A DNA stretch of 64,000 nt from Monodelphis domestica (GCF_027887165.1 NC_077233.1:183767114-183831113); one strand, 5' to 3'. Positions 1 to 12,463 are shown, counted from the stretch's first letter. Program-made: numbers and translations. The notes: a model not told the origin generated them from the sequence alone.

Positions 1-282
1 ATTGGAAACACTTTGGTTATAGGACTTAGAATAACTCTGTTATACAGATTTGGGGGGGGGTGTTTATAGAGAAAATATCAACATTAAAAATAGTAATAAT
101 ACTCACAGAGCCTAATGAGAATTAAAAAGTTAAGTGCTAGAGAAAGTGTGAGTTCTTTGGTCTAGTTTACTTCTAGATTCTGATTTGTTTTGGAGAGTTG
201 ATAGCGTTCTCATCAAGTCAGAATTGAGACTCTTCTCCAGGAGAAAATGGAAAATGGTGGCAATGCAAGATTAAAGATTGGA

Positions 283-463
283 GGGGGCAGTTGGGTGGCT
301 CAGTGGATGGAGAGCCAAGCCTAGAGATGGGAGGTCCTAGGTTCAAATCTGGCCTCAGACACTTCCTAGCTGTGTGACCCTGGGCAAGTCACTTGACCCC
401 CATTGCCTAACCAATACATAGTATTGATTCCAAGATGGAAGGTAAGCGTTTAAAAAAAAAAAG
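283..463 (+). repeat. WSINE1-like tRNA-derived SINE, full length
   Basis: A complete copy runs from the tRNA-like head (A box and B box present) to the AAGATGGAAGGTAAG end and an A-tail. It is flanked by the target-site duplication AAGATTGGAG at 274-283 and 473-482, preceded on the right by partial AAGATTC repeats. Confidence 0.9.
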
Positions 464-465
464 AT

Positions 466-1047
466 TCAAGATTCAAGATTGGAGGGTGGCAAAGTGGCAT
501 TTGGACATCGTCCTAGATGGGGTCCTTAAACTGAAATTTCCTAGCTTGAGATTGAGTGCTCCCTAAGTAGCCACTGTTCCCTTGACCATTTTGAGAGGGA
601 TTCCAGATTCCAGGGTGTGCTTGTAGAGTAGGAACAATCTAGACATGCTAGTGTCTATCAGTCCAGAAGTCTTTCACTGATCAGATTTGCTGGGTCTCTG
701 AAGTATCAGTGCCAAGATCCTATTAACTCTCATTTTACAGGTAAAAAAACAGGCCCAGAGAGAGGAAGTGACCTCTTCATCTTTCAGTTCCATCATTTGC
801 TTTTCTTTGCTTCAGTGAAAAATATGCAGTTTTTTGTTTCATAATATTCTGTGTAAACTAAACGGAACTCATCACTTCATACTTCTGGCTCTCAGCTTCC
901 CCTTATGAAAAGGAGAAGGTTGGAGTAGATGGTTCCTTCTAGCTCTATACCTAGCATCCCAAGGTTATAGTTAGTTAATGGAAGAACTAGAACTAGAACC
1001 CAGACCTTTGGGTTCCTAGCAGAAAGGAAAGAAGGGGGAAGAGAATA
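466..1047. other. Non-genic stretch, no clear element
   Basis: No coding signal was recognised. A short MIR-like piece (CATTTTACAGGTAAAAAAACAGGC) lies at 730-770. Confidence 0.4.
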
Positions 1048-1470
1048 AGTTTTTATATAGTACCTATTATGTGTGAGACACTGTGCTAACAACTTTGGAA
1101 ATATTATCTCATTTGATCTTTTTTTTAAACCCTTACCTTATGTCTTATAATCAATACTGTAAATTGGTTCCAAGGCAGATCAATAAGGGCTAGACAATGG
1201 GGGTTAAGTGACTTGCTCAGGGTCATACAGCTAGAAAGTGGTGTCTGAGGCCAGACTTAAACCCAGGACTTCCCATTGTCTTATTTGATCTTTACAACAA
1301 CCTTTACGTGGTAGGTGCTGTTATTGTCCACATTTTACAGTTGAGGAAACAGACAAAAAGAGGCCAAGTGACACTTTCATGGTCACCCAGTAAGTATCTG
1401 AGGTCATTGAATTCAGGTGTTTTTGACTCAAGACTCAGTACTCTACCCACTGTGCTACCTCGATGCCTCC
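1048..1470 (-). repeat. MIR/CORE-SINE, split by a WSINE
   Basis: An antisense MIR-type element (CATTTTACAG-GAGGAAAC, then TCATGGTCACCCAGTAAG, then CCACTGTGCTACCT) is interrupted at the TTTGATC block by the SINE at 1121-1282. It reads through once the insert is removed. Confidence 0.7.
1121..1282 (-). repeat. WSINE1-like SINE inserted in a MIR
   Basis: An antisense copy missing its tRNA head. The T-run opens it, followed by AACCCTTACCTTATG. The TSD ATTTGATCTT occurs at 1111-1120 and 1283-1292. Confidence 0.85.
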
Positions 1471-1699
1471 TAGTGTAAGGGGTTTTCTATAGTATTCCAG
1501 GATAGGAATTCAGGGGTGCCAGGTATTCCCTTTCCCCAAACCCTCTCTCAACTCATTCAATAATTACTAAAATTCCTGAAACAAAGCACAATCTTTTCAT
1601 TCTGCAGTGAGAGATGGAACTCAGAGTGAAAGTGTCCTTCAGAGAGAAATATAATTTTAAATTTCCTTCACACTGAGGTCTAAATGACTTGTTAATTTT

Positions 1700-3125
1700 T
1701 TTTTTACCTCAAGGATCAAAATATATTTTACTTTTTCAATGAGCAGAATTCTACCTTCTCTCCCTCCTGCTACCCTCTACTAAGAACGAAGCTAAAACAA
1801 AACTGTTACAAAGATAAAGAGTCAAGCAAAAACAATTTCTATGTTGGCCGTGTCCAAAAAAAATATGTTTCATACTGTGTGCTGAGTTCTTTACCCCTCC
1901 AGCAGTAAATAGATAGCATGATTCATCATTAGTCTCTTGTGATCCAGGTGGGTTATTAAGCTGATCAAAGTTCTTAATCCTTTACTTTTTACTTTTTAAA
2001 TTCAATTTTATTTTACTTTCAGTTTCATGTTCTCTCCTTCCTCTCCTTTCTACCCATTGGGAAGACAAGGAAAACAAGACTATTAAAAAATATGTAACCA
2101 TATAAACATAGTCCCATATTAGTCATGTCTTCTAGTCACCCCTAAATAAACAAAAGATGCTTTTCTATACTCTGAGTCTATTACTTCACTATCTGGAGGT
2201 AGATAACATGTATCTTCATTGAGTTCTTTGGAATTACACTCAGTCATTGTTTTTCTCAGTTACTAAGTCTCATGGTTGATCATCTTTACATTACTGTTGT
2301 TACTGATTAAATTGCTCTCCTGGTTCTGCTCATTTCACTTCATCAGTTCATATAAATCTCAAGTATTTCTGAAAACATTCTCTTGATCATTTCTTACAAA
2401 ACAGTAGTTTCCCATTATATTTATATACCATAACTTGTTCTGTCATTCCCCAATTGATGAGTATCCCCTGATACCCATCTTTGTCACCACAAAAAGAATT
2501 GTCATATTTTTCTACATCTGAGCAGATTTTCTTTTTCTTTGATATCTTTGGGGTATAGACTTAGTAGCAATATGACAGAATCAAAGGTTATGGGCCATTT
2601 AATAGCTTTTTGGGCATAGTTGGAAATTGCTTTCCAGAATGACTGTACCAATTCACAGCTCTACCAACAATGCATTAAAGTACCTATTTGCTTACAATCT
2701 CGCCAACATTTGTCATTTCTATTTTGTTGTCAATTTAGCTAATCTGGTGAGTATGAAGCTATTATATACTCAGAGTCATTTTATTTTGCATCTCAATATT
2801 AGTTATTTAGGACTTTTTTTTCATAGCTTAGATTTCTTTCCTCAGAATACTTATTGTTTATATCCTTTGACCTTTTAACAGTTGAGGAATGGCTTTTATA
2901 AATTTGGCTTATTTCCCCTGTAGTTTTCCAGTAAGATCTTTATCAGAGAAACTTGCTGCAAAGATTTCCCTCCCCTAATTTCCTGCTTCTCTTTTAATTT
3001 TAACTGAATTGGTTTTGTTTATGCAAAACCTTTTTAATTTTGTATAATCACAATTGTCTACTTTACCTCCTGTGAGTCTATTCTTGTTTAGTCGTGAACT
3101 CCTCCCTGATCCATAAATCTGACAG
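1700..3125 (-). repeat. Old L1 fragment, antisense (3' UTR and ORF2 C-terminal region)
   Basis: Reads as the reverse of a marsupial L1 3' end. Markers are CTGTCATTCCCCAATTGATG, CCACAAAAAGAATTG, TTTGGGGTATAGACTTAG, CCAGAATGACTGTACCAATT and the CAATCTCGCCAACATTTGTC block, in the order expected for an antisense ORF2 end. It is far more diverged than the L1 at 8406. Confidence 0.7.
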
Positions 3126-3240
3126 TTAATTTTACTTACTCATGGTCACACAACTAGGAAATCTTTGAGACTGAATTTGAACACAGATTCTTCCCAACTC
3201 CAGGCCTAGCACTATCCACCATGCTATCTAGCTACCCTTT
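3125..3240 (-). repeat. CORE-SINE fragment
   Basis: Antisense B-box region: GGTCACACAACTAGG, GAATTTGAACACAGATTC and ACCATGCTATCTAGCTACC. Confidence 0.55.
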
Positions 3241-3245
3241 CAGTA

Positions 3246-5220
3246 AGATTTTGTAGCAGTTTTTTCTAAGCTGTTAATTCTCTTTTCATATCTTTCATAC
3301 TTAGTTCTCATTTCTTTTCCTAATTTTCCCTCTACTACTCTCATTTAGTTTTTAAAGTAATTTTTAGGTCTTTTTTTAAAAACTTTTGCTTTAATTCTTC
3401 TAGAAAATCATGTGGTTTTGTCTAAGCTGCATTATTTTCCCTTTAAGGTTTTCCTTATAGATGTTTTCAAGTCATTTTTTTCTGGATGGGAAAATCATTC
3501 ACTGTGAGTTTTTCTTGGCTGTCCTGATCAGAATTGAGACTTGTACATTTTCTAAATCATTATGGAAAAGAGTCAGTGGAAAGTTAGACCATATTGCTTC
3601 CTCCATCTCAACTCTGCCTCTTTGCATCAGTTCATAAAGTCTTCCCAGATTTCTTTGAAATCATCCCCTTCATCATTTCCCACAGCACAATAATATTCTG
3701 TGACATTTATATGCCATAATTTTCTGTCATTCCCCAGTTTATGGGTAGTGCCTTAGATTTTCCAAAAAAGCTATCAATAATTGTGTGCATTCTTAGAGTT
3801 TGTTTTGCTTAGGACTAATCTTGTTATTAATCTACCCTCCTTCTATTTTTTCCTTCTCTCTTTTTCTTCTCATTTTCCTATTGAGTGAAATGCATTTTTG
3901 TATCCCAACTATACATATGTATTTTCTCTCCTTTAACCAATTCTGATGAGAGTTACAAGATTCAGCTGCTCCTCCTCCACCCCTTCCTCCTTGTTTGTAC
4001 AGATATCTACTTGTGGACTTTCATTATATGAAATATTTTCCCTGACTTTCCTTTCCCTTCCCCCTTGGTGCATTTCTCTTTCCTACTCTTTCTATTCTGT
4101 CCTTCATATACTTGAGATATAACAAAACTACTCCCAAGCCTACTGCCTAATTAGACTCCCTTAAAACTCCTAATGATGATAGAGTTCATAGAGAACATGT
4201 GTATTATCTCTCCACTTTATAATGTAAACAGTTTATCATTAGTATTTTATCATTGATCATTTGTGTTTACCTTTTCCTAGTTCTCTTAACTCCTGTTTTT
4301 GAGTTTCAAACTTTCTTAGAAGCCTTGATCTTTTCATCAGGAATGCTCAGAAGTTTTCTGTTTCTTAAAAAAAAATCCATTTTTCTCCTGCAGGATTATA
4401 CTGAATTTTGACAGGTAAGTTATCCTTGGTGGTAGAACTATATTCTTTCTCTTCTGGAATATTATATTCCAAGCTCTCTGTTCATTTATATAGGTGGCTA
4501 CTAAATTATGTATAATTCTGACTGTGATTTCTCAGTACCTGAATTCTTTCTTTCTAGCTTTTTGCATTTTTTTTTAATTTAAAAACTGGATGTTTACTAC
4601 TTATACCTCAAAATTTTCATTTGGGAATTTTCTTTCTTTCCTATTTTTCCCTTGTTCTCTAATTCAAAGAGATCTGAGCAGTTCTTGAGATTTCTTGAAA
4701 TATGTTGTTTAGGCTCCTTTTTTCAAGTAATCTAATGATTCCTAATTTTTCCACCTCAATCTCTTTTCCAAGTCAGTTATTTTTGTTATGATATATCTTG
4801 CATTTTCTCCCACTTTCCAGTCTTTTAACTTTGTTTTAGTATTTCTTATTGCCTTATGAAGTCATTAGTTTCTACTTGGTTTATTCTAATTTTCAGGAAA
4901 TCTATTTCCTAGATGAGATTTCTTGTACCAAGCTATTAATTTCCTCTCTAATTCTTTCTTCCACAGCTGTCATTTCTTTTCCATTTTTTTCCTCTATTGA
5001 TCCCATTTCATTTATAAAAAATATTTTAACCTTTTTTTTTTAAACTCTTACTTCATCTCTTCAAGGAATTCTAATTGAATTTCTGTTTTATTTCTTTGAG
5101 GTTTTTCTTCTAGACATTTTAGTCATTTTCTTCTTCTGGGTTTATATCTTTTCTCAGACTACTTCCTAACTTTGGATTTGATGTTAGGACTGGGTTCTGC
5201 ACACTTCTAGAGGAAAAGTT
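3246..5220 (-). repeat. L1/HAL1-type debris, antisense, several pieces
   Basis: Antisense L1-like text is visible. A second diverged ORF2 3' end lies at about 3610-3740 (CATTCCCCAGTTTATGGG). A coiled-coil ORF1-like region lies at about 4560-5150 (CTTTTCCAAGTCAGTTATTT, GAAGTCATTAGTTTCTACTT, CCTCTCTAATTCTTTCTTCC), resembling mammalian HAL1/L1 ORF1 read backwards. Exact joins are unclear. Confidence 0.5.
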
Positions 5221-5299
5221 TAAGCCCCTATCCTTGACAGGTTATCCCTAAAACTCTGAGGGGGAGTGGTAGCAGCCTAGTTCTGGGCATCAGACTGTG

Positions 5300-5558
5300 T
5301 GTAATTTAGAATTTGCTTCCCAGAGACTCTCTTTCCCAGCATCCCCAGTTACGTATCTACCCTATATACTAATGTAGAGAAGATAAAAGTTTTGTGTAGC
5401 TCTTGCCCTCTCTCTCTTTTCCCCCAATCTGGCTGGGAAAAGCAGGTTTTACTCAGGCTTTTACTTTTGTTCTTTTATTTCTTCTACTTCAAGTGATTTT
5501 TAATAAACCTTGTAAAATGTAATACTTGGAGTTATTTGATATTAATTTAAATTTTACA
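5300..5558 (+). repeat. LTR (left) of the old retroelement
   Basis: TG...CA-bounded sequence with a poly(A) signal AATAAA near 5501. It matches the right LTR at 10762-10983 along its length except for a stretch present only here. Confidence 0.6.
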
Positions 5559-6686
5559 TTGTTGGTGACCAGAAGTCTGGAGTTATAGGACTCTAGCTCC
5601 TCTCTAAGTTGTAGAGCAGTTTTTAAGGACAGATTAGCTTTAGAAGCCTCCTGCCATTTCTGTTGTCCACCAGCTACTGCAGACCATAGATCCCTTCACT
5701 CCCATTGTGGCCTTGCTACAGCTGCTGTTTGCTGGAAGGTCTGAGAGCTATTTGGAAGCACCTTCTTTTTCCCCGTGGAAAGGGTAAGATCCAAATCCCT
5801 TTGGACTACCTCTCCCTACAACCATGTGGGTCTCAAACTTGAGTTAGCTGCTTTTTAGCAGGGGAATACAGCATGGAGCAGCCTTTCCATGCTATCCATC
5901 CCAACCCCAGCCTAGCTAACCCAGGAGGGTTTCCATGCTCCTGGCTGTGGGGGGTGGGGACTGAAGTGTCATGTGGCTACTGACTTTTACCCATGGGGGG
6001 AGGGGAAGGAAGGTTACTCTTCCAAACCTCTTAACTTTACTCCTAGCTAGTACATACTAGGCTAGCACCACCTATAGACAGGAAGTAGAATTTCAAGCAT
6101 GGACCACTATCAAAGAGCAGTGCATTTACCCCTTTAGGATGTCTTTTCTTACTACCAAGGATGTACTGATTGGATACCTTGCAGTTAAGAGCTTGAGTAA
6201 TATCAAGATTCAGAGGGACGATTCATCACCCTACACTCCTTTGCCATTTTGGCCTGCTCAGTCTCTGCAACACATCCAATATGGGGTTTGTCCACACTAT
6301 GCTCCTTGTAGGTATGGGGAACCCCAGAAGTGTGACCAAAGGAATCTAAATAGATGATGATACTTGGGAAGGGAAGGAACTTTAAAGAGTCTGGAGGTGA
6401 ATTTTAAGCCTTTTCAGACTCCGTTTGCCTTATTGATGTTAACTGTTTAAGTTTGTTCCCCTCCAAATAGTGAAAAAGTCTTTGTAACACAGCTATCAGA
6501 GTTAGAGAAAAGGACTCTTGAATTCAGTGCTTGTATCCTGTCACATATATTATATTTGCTAATTGCTTGTCTTAAGATTTAATTTTGTTTTTAAGTTTAC
6601 ATATTAATTTAATCTATAATGTTCTGTTACACTATGTCACTTTCTGTTACTGTATTTGGGCTATTAAATATATATTCTGTTGAACT

Positions 6687-7424
6687 TGTGAAGATTAAAT
6701 TTAACTCTCCCCTGATTGTGAAGATTAAATTGTAACCCCTGCCTATTTTTGGATTTAATCACCAAAAGTGTAAACACCCTACTTAAAAGTTGAGTAGGAA
6801 GATCTGCCCATTTTTAGATCTAATCACCAAGAGTGTAGAAATCCCACTTAATCATTGAGTGGATGATATATCAGAATCAATTGACTACCTCCTGGGAAGT
6901 CCTAAACAAGGCTTTAGACTATTCTTTGTCCTTGTAAAAAGGAAGACACAGGAAAGGATGCAAGAGAAAGTGTCTTTAAAAGGGAGTAACAACTTCCTGA
7001 GTGAGTTCTTCTGGCAGTTCTTCATTCTTTGAAGTGAAGGCTGGTAAAGAATGTGCTGACTGGACCTGAGACCCTGTTCCTGGTGAGGCTGTTCTAAAAT
7101 CTCTTACTTTGAACTGACAAATGGTGAGTGAAAAAGCTGACTCTTAACTGCTGGATTTTTATGAAGAGACTTCCCCAGGTCCTCAGCTTTGCTGAGGCCA
7201 GCTAAGGACCAAATCTCTCTGTCCTGGTTTTGAGCCAGGGGCCAGAAGTAAATTACTTAGTGTTTAGGCTAGATATCTTACCCTATCCTCTCTCTGATTT
7301 TCCTTACTTCACTCTTTCTACATTTTTTAAATAAATCTTTGTAATTAATATAAATTCCTGGTGACCACACACTTAAATAATCCAGTCCAACCCTTTTAAA
7401 AAATAACCCCTTTCCCCCCTTACA
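6687..7424 (+). mobile_element. Solo LTR, TGTGAAGA/CTTACA family, sense
   Basis: 738 bp, from TGTGAAGATTAAATTTAAC to CCCCCCTTACA, with TAAATAAATCTTTGT as poly(A) region. Flanks AACT/TACT suggest a 4-base duplication. It belongs to the family seen at 7931, 15038, 40445 and 45565. It is a fossil with no internal genes. Confidence 0.65.
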
Positions 7425-7930
7425 TACTGTCTTTATTTGTATTGCCCTATGCTTGGACGGGAGAAAATACCATTATAAAAGCCCATAAACTCATTGGACA
7501 AAACCTGTATTATTTTGGGGCTCTTATAATTTGGGGGATTTGGGTACTTCTTTAAATGTGCATTAGATCCTATACTACTGTTTTAAAAAGCTGTTACTTG
7601 GTGAAAATCTTGTGCACTCACACTGTGGATCATGGCCAAGTTAAAAAGGAAATGGATCTCATTTTAGGGTGAGAAATCTTTGTATTGTGCCTCTCCCTGG
7701 CAAACACAGTGTGTCACTGATTGTGAACTATATATATATTTGAATTTTTATTATTGTTTTTCCTTGTATGTTCAATAGAGTATTTGAGTTTTCTTTTTTC
7801 TCTCGTTTTTGTACTTGAAGCACTTGTTACCAGTATTAAAGGGTTTTTGATTTTGCACTAGGATAAGTTTAAAATGTCCATTAGCCCTAATATCAATGCA
7901 TACTCAAAAGCTTTAGACTATGGAGATTTG

Positions 7931-9575
7931 TGTTAAATTTAATTCATGGTTGGACTCTGAATATATTAATTAGGTGGTCATCAGGGACTTAATTTCTAAC
8001 TCCCAAAATGAATTACTAAAGTAAATGGGTTTTCTGGTAGTTTATTTACAACAGAGGGAAGATATTAAGGAAAAGAGAAAAGGGGGAGAGAGAGAGATAG
8101 AGCTCTGGCTTCCACTGATACCAGTAAAAAATTCTAAGCCCCAGCCTGGGGAAAAGAGTCTCAAGACGATAAGCCTTTCCTGAAGGCTTCACACCTCCAG
8201 AAAGGTGGGGTCACTAAGTCAGCTTTTCACTCACCAACTGTGACCATATAAAAGGAAAGCAGTCTGAGGTCTCCTGCACGAGTTCCTCCAAGGTTGAGTT
8301 CCTCTTCCAGTCTCTCCTCAAGTGTCTGTCCTCCAGTCTTTACTCCAAGTCAGAGTTCTTCCCTCTAACTTGAATCGAAGAACCTCTTCTGGCCTCTGGT
8401 TCTCTCTTTTTTTTTTTTTTTTGAATTTTAATATTATTTTATTTGGTCGTTTTCATACATTATTCACTGGAAACAAAGATCGTTTTCTTTTCCTCCCCTC
8501 CCCTCCCCCCCCCCCCCCCCCCCGCCTTTCCCTCTCCCATAGCCAACGCATGATTCCACTGGTTATCACATGTGTTCTTGACTCGAACCCATTTCCCTGT
8601 TGTTGGAGTTTGCATTATAGTGTTCATTTAGAGTCTCTCCTCAGTCTTATCTCCTCCAACCCTGTAGTCAAGCAGTTGCTTTTCAGCGGTGTTTTTACTC
8701 CCACAGTTTATCCTCTGCTTGTGGGTAGTATTTTTTTTTTTAGATCCCTGCAGATTGTTCAGGGATTGCATTGATACTAATGGAGAAGTCCATCACCTTC
8801 GATTGTACCACAATGTATCAGCCTCTGTGTACAATGTTTTCCTGGTTCTGCTCCTCTCGCTCTGCATCACTTCCTGGAGGTTGTTCCAGTCTCCATGGAA
8901 TTCCTCCACTTTATTATTCCTTTTAGCACAATAGTATTCCATCACCAACATATACCACAATTTGTTCAGCCATTCCCCAATTGAAGGGCATCCCCTCATT
9001 TTCCAGTTTTTGGCCACCACAAAGAGCGCAGCTATGAAAATTCTTGTACACGTCTTTTTCCTTATTATCTCTTTGGGGTACAAACCCAGCAGTGCTATGG
9101 CTGGATCAAAGGGCAGACAGTCTTTCAGTACCCTTTGGGCATAGTTCCAAATTGCCCTCCAGAATGGTTGGATCAATTCACAACTCCACCAGCAATGAAT
9201 TAATGTCCCCACTTTGCCACATCCCCTCCAGTCTGGTTCTCTTTTTAAAGAACTTTTTCTCGTGTCACCTCCCCTAAATTTCACGTCTACCAATCATAGC
9301 AGGCGCTCTGCTCTAGGACTTCCCAGAAAGCAATTAGTTGATATTGCACACATGGGTCACAGACCTCCCACCTCATGATTAAGTGGGAGATTTATACCTT
9401 TGGTGATCAGATCTAACACGGGCTGATCTTCCCACTCAACTTCAAGTACTGTGCTTACATTTCTGGGGATTAAATCAGCAAATAGACAGAGGGTTACAAG
9501 TCAATCTTCACAATCAAGGAAGAGCTAAGTACCTTCATTGTTACAATCAGGGGAGAGCTAAATTCAATCTTCACA
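7931..9575 (-). mobile_element. Solo LTR of the same family, antisense, split by an L1
   Basis: Reverse orientation of the TGTGAAGA...TTACA family: it starts TGTTAAATTTAATTC and ends AATCTTCACA. Flanks are TTTG/TCTG. The L1 at 8406-9231 lies inside it, so the LTR itself is about 820 bp. Confidence 0.65.
8406..9231 (-). mobile_element. 5'-truncated L1, antisense, inserted in an LTR
   Basis: A young-looking L1 end with an 11-base perfect TSD (TCTGGTTCTCT at 8395-8405 and 9232-9242) and a T-run at the left (the A-tail on the other strand). The minus-strand frame at 8793-9231 encodes the end of ORF2 with typical blocks WRGCGKVGTLIHCWWSCEL, FIAALFVVAKNWKMRGCP and GEWLNKLWYMLVMEYY. It stays open to 8793. 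A C-run at about 8505-8523 lies in the 3' UTR. Confidence 0.9.
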
Positions 9576-10761
9576 TCTGCCATTGATTGTTAAATATTAT
9601 GAGACTTTGATTAATGATTGTGTCTGATTCTAGGAGAAGGGATCACAAAAGAGTCACTGCTCAGTGCCAAAGAGCACAAAGTTAACTTGTACAGTGCCTA
9701 GGATCACAAGGTCAAGGAGACCAACCAATCCCTGTGGGATTGATGAGATTTTGTGCCAAGACAGGGGACTTGAACTTATTGGGGTTCAAGGAAGCAACTG
9801 TTTGCAAAGTCAGATTCAGTATTCCCTCATGCCAGATTCACTGCTACCAAATACCTCAGTTTGGCTGCCATTTTGGCTCCCCTATCCCTGAGAGCAAAGG
9901 TAAAATCAGACCAGGGAATGGCATTTCCTTTTCTGCTTCAAAATCTAGGTCCTTTTCTATTTCATAGTGTGGTAATTTTCTATAGTCCTGGCTACTGATT
10001 GGATAAGTACATAAATGTTACTACAGGCTTGTGGGACATAAATCACTTTAATTGAGTCCTGAGTCAAGGACCTGTTATGGGCTTATTCTTCCTCACTTAG
10101 AATTTTTATACATAAGACTTTGATATTTTATGTTTCATCCAGAAGTTACTTTATTTTCTTTTACTTGGATTTTTATGTTTTTTTATTTTCTTTTGACAAT
10201 TGATTCATATACCTCATAACTCAGCCATGTATCCTGGGGTGACTCATGTGTTAGGCAATACCCTCCTCAGGGAGCATTGTATTATTGTCATAAAATTCTC
10301 AATTTACAAAAATTTTTCTTGTTTAAGACTAATTTTAGGATAAGAAACTTGCTACCTCCCCGAATCCAGAAAGTGAACTGTTTGGAGAAGGCACCATGGA
10401 GATGCCTGTAGAAACTATACATTGCACCAAAAGATCCAGAATGAACTTTGGGATGCAGTGGATTGAACTGTGGGGGGCTGAACACATTTATTTTGAATGT
10501 AACTCCTATGCCAAAGGGGACTGTCCTCTAATTGGCTTTTTGTCAGTGCTCCTAGCAATCATTAGTTTTGTTCCTTTTCTCTTTTATCTCCCTCTTATCC
10601 CCAAATTATTGTAATTTCCCCTTAGAACATGCAATATTGTATGTACCTCTAGTTAAAGATCTTTAGAGATATGTTGGTTATGTGTACTGATTCATTGGGG
10701 AAACTAGGCATGTAAGTCTGGGAGATTTTTACATTTCCCAATGGAATCACAGGGGGAATTA
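9576..10761 (+). other. Internal debris of the old LTR element
   Basis: No recognisable coding domain. The distal part (about 10390-10760) is presumed to be the 3' internal region because it runs up to the right LTR. Confidence 0.35.
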
Positions 10762-10983
10762 TGTAATTTAGAATTTGCTCCCCAGGGACTCTCTTTCCCA
10801 GCATCTCCAGTTATGTACCTACATTATGTACTAACGAAGGGAAGATATAAGTTTTGTGAAGCTCTGCCCAGTTTTACTCAGGCTTTTACTGTTGTCCTTT
10901 TATTTATTCTACTTCAAATTATTATTAATAAATCTTATAAAATATAATACTTGGAGTTATTGGATATTAATGCTAATCTTACA
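10762..10983 (+). repeat. LTR (right) of the old retroelement
   Basis: Direct partner of 5300-5558. It is preceded by a purine-rich CACAGGGGGAATTA that could be the polypurine tract. Confidence 0.6.
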
Positions 10984-11029
10984 AGTGCAAATAGGATTCG
11001 GGATAGTCACCTCAGAGTATGGGCTACAG

Positions 11030-11180
11030 CATGGGCTGGTGATGAGAGGTGGGTCTTGGAGTATAGAAAATCAAATGCCCTTGACAAAGGTCACAGTCGT
11101 GTGACCCTGGACAAGTCACTTAATTCTTCAATTTCCAAGCAACTTCCAATGACTCTCAGGTTAGGGACAATTTGATGATC
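11030..11180 (+). repeat. CORE-SINE (MAR1/MIR type) fragment
   Basis: GTGTGACCCTGGACAAGTCA followed by CTTAATTCTTCAATTTCC and a downstream ACTCTCAGGTTAG region, as in marsupial/monotreme CORE-SINEs. Confidence 0.55.
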
Positions 11181-11830
11181 TTTATCCAATGAAAGAATTA
11201 TATGAGTGAGCTATTATTTTTACTATCCTTCTTTGTCTCTGTAGGGGAAAAGGTCTATAGTTTACTAATATTTAGCTTAAAAAAGCCACATGAGATATTT
11301 ATTATCTTACAAGATTTGGTTTGGAGTAAGTTTTCTGATTGTTTAGCAGGGGCCATCTTATGAGAAACTCTATATAGGCAAAATACTTAACAGATTTCTG
11401 TAAAATATGAAGTGTAGAATATTTTCTTCATCATCTTATTCAGGCCCTAGCACAGTAAGCACATGGCAGGCACTCACCAGTATTTCTTGGATGGGAGAGA
11501 GGGTTGTATGTGTAGTGGTGATGTTCCAACTCCATCCCAAATAAGAACAGAAGGTCCAGGCCCATCTGCTGAAGTGGCCAATCGATCAAAGTGGTTTATA
11601 CACAACTCTACACCCATAGTTTTCTCCAAACTCTTCAAGGAAAGTAGGAACGTGCATTTCTTTATTTCTTCTCTGGGAACAAGATAGATCGTTATAATTA
11701 TAGAGCACTCAACTTTACTTTATTGTTCTTTTCATATGTTTTGCTGAAATCATTGTTGATCCTGTTGTCCTGGTCTGTTTATTTTATTCTCCAACAGTTG
11801 ATACAAGCCCATATTTCTTTGAAACCCTCA
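11181..11830. other. Non-genic stretch
   Basis: No domain, splice-flanked frame or full repeat was recognised. The open frame at 11463-11687 resembles no known family. Confidence 0.35.
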
Positions 11831-11858
11831 TGCTTATTCAGACTTCAATAGAACTCCT

Positions 11859-11863
<5 letters not shown>

Positions 11864-11908
<45 letters not shown>
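11864..11908. repeat. (AC)n microsatellite
   Basis: 45 bases of uninterrupted AC dinucleotide, likely length-polymorphic. Confidence 0.98.
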
Positions 11909-11909
<1 letters not shown>

Positions 11910-12240
11910 CTGGTCTTTGGCCTTCTACTTTTTTACTCCAACAATTGCTTTCCTGAAAGGTGAGAGACTTGAGTTTATGCAGACATTCAGGACAACTGGA
12001 TTATTAGAGAATTTATTTGCCCTAACCCAGAAGGAACTTAGCTCTTGTCAGTTGCCCATAAACTTTGAAAATAAGACAGAAATCTGGATCTTAGCCTTTT
12101 CTCCCATCTTTGATATTTTCATTCTTTACCCTAAGAAGTCTTGGCTTGATGATTGTATCTATTTCATTCCTTATAGAGAAACCCTTATGACTCTCTTTTT
12201 CCCAGTTCCCAGTATAAGACCCATGAAAAGAATCTTTAAT

Positions 12241-12450
12241 GGGGCAGATGGGTGACTCAAGTGGGCAGAAAGCCAGGCCTAGAGATGGGAGATTCTAGGT
12301 CCAATTCTGATTTCAGACATTTCCTAGTTGTGAGACTCTGGGCAAGTTGCTTAACCCCCAATTGCCTGGCTCTTACCATTATTATGCCTTGGAACCAATA
12401 TTTAGTATTAATTCTTAGATGGAAGGAGAGGGTTTTAAGAAGAAAAAAAG
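12241..12450 (+). repeat. WSINE1-like SINE, full length
   Basis: A head-to-tail copy, fairly diverged (GGGGCAGATGGGTGACTCA to AGATGGAAGGAGAGGG). TSD GAAAAGAAT is on both sides (about 12225-12233 and 12450-12458). Confidence 0.85.
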
Positions 12451-12463
12451 AAAAGAATTCTAT

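Larger units (their letters stand above)
5300..10983 (+). mobile_element. Old LTR-flanked retroelement fossil
   Basis: Two direct LTRs flank about 5.2 kb. The left is 5300-5558 and the right 10762-10983. Both run from TGTAATTTAGAATTTGC to a TTTACA/CTTACA end and share AATAAA followed by ATACTTGGAGTTATT. The right LTR is shorter. A four-base flank match (TGTG/AGTG) is weak. The inner part holds no recognisable gag, pol or env, and later insertions (6687-7424 and 7931-9575) account for about 2.4 kb of it. It is broken and old, older than the LTRs inside it. Confidence 0.6.

Noticed and set aside
283-350. tRNA-like A and B boxes suggesting tRNA genes (here and in every WSINE)
   Set aside because: They belong to tRNA-derived SINE heads followed by the standard SINE body and tail. 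No cloverleaf with acceptor pairing was recognised.
8505-8523. Long C-run, possible assembly problem
   Set aside because: It lies in the L1 3' UTR where C-runs occur. No sign of a join error in the flanking L1 text.
8793-9293. 166-codon minus-strand frame
   Set aside because: Its main part is the L1 ORF2 C-terminus. The first 20 residues run into the surrounding LTR, so it is not a host protein.
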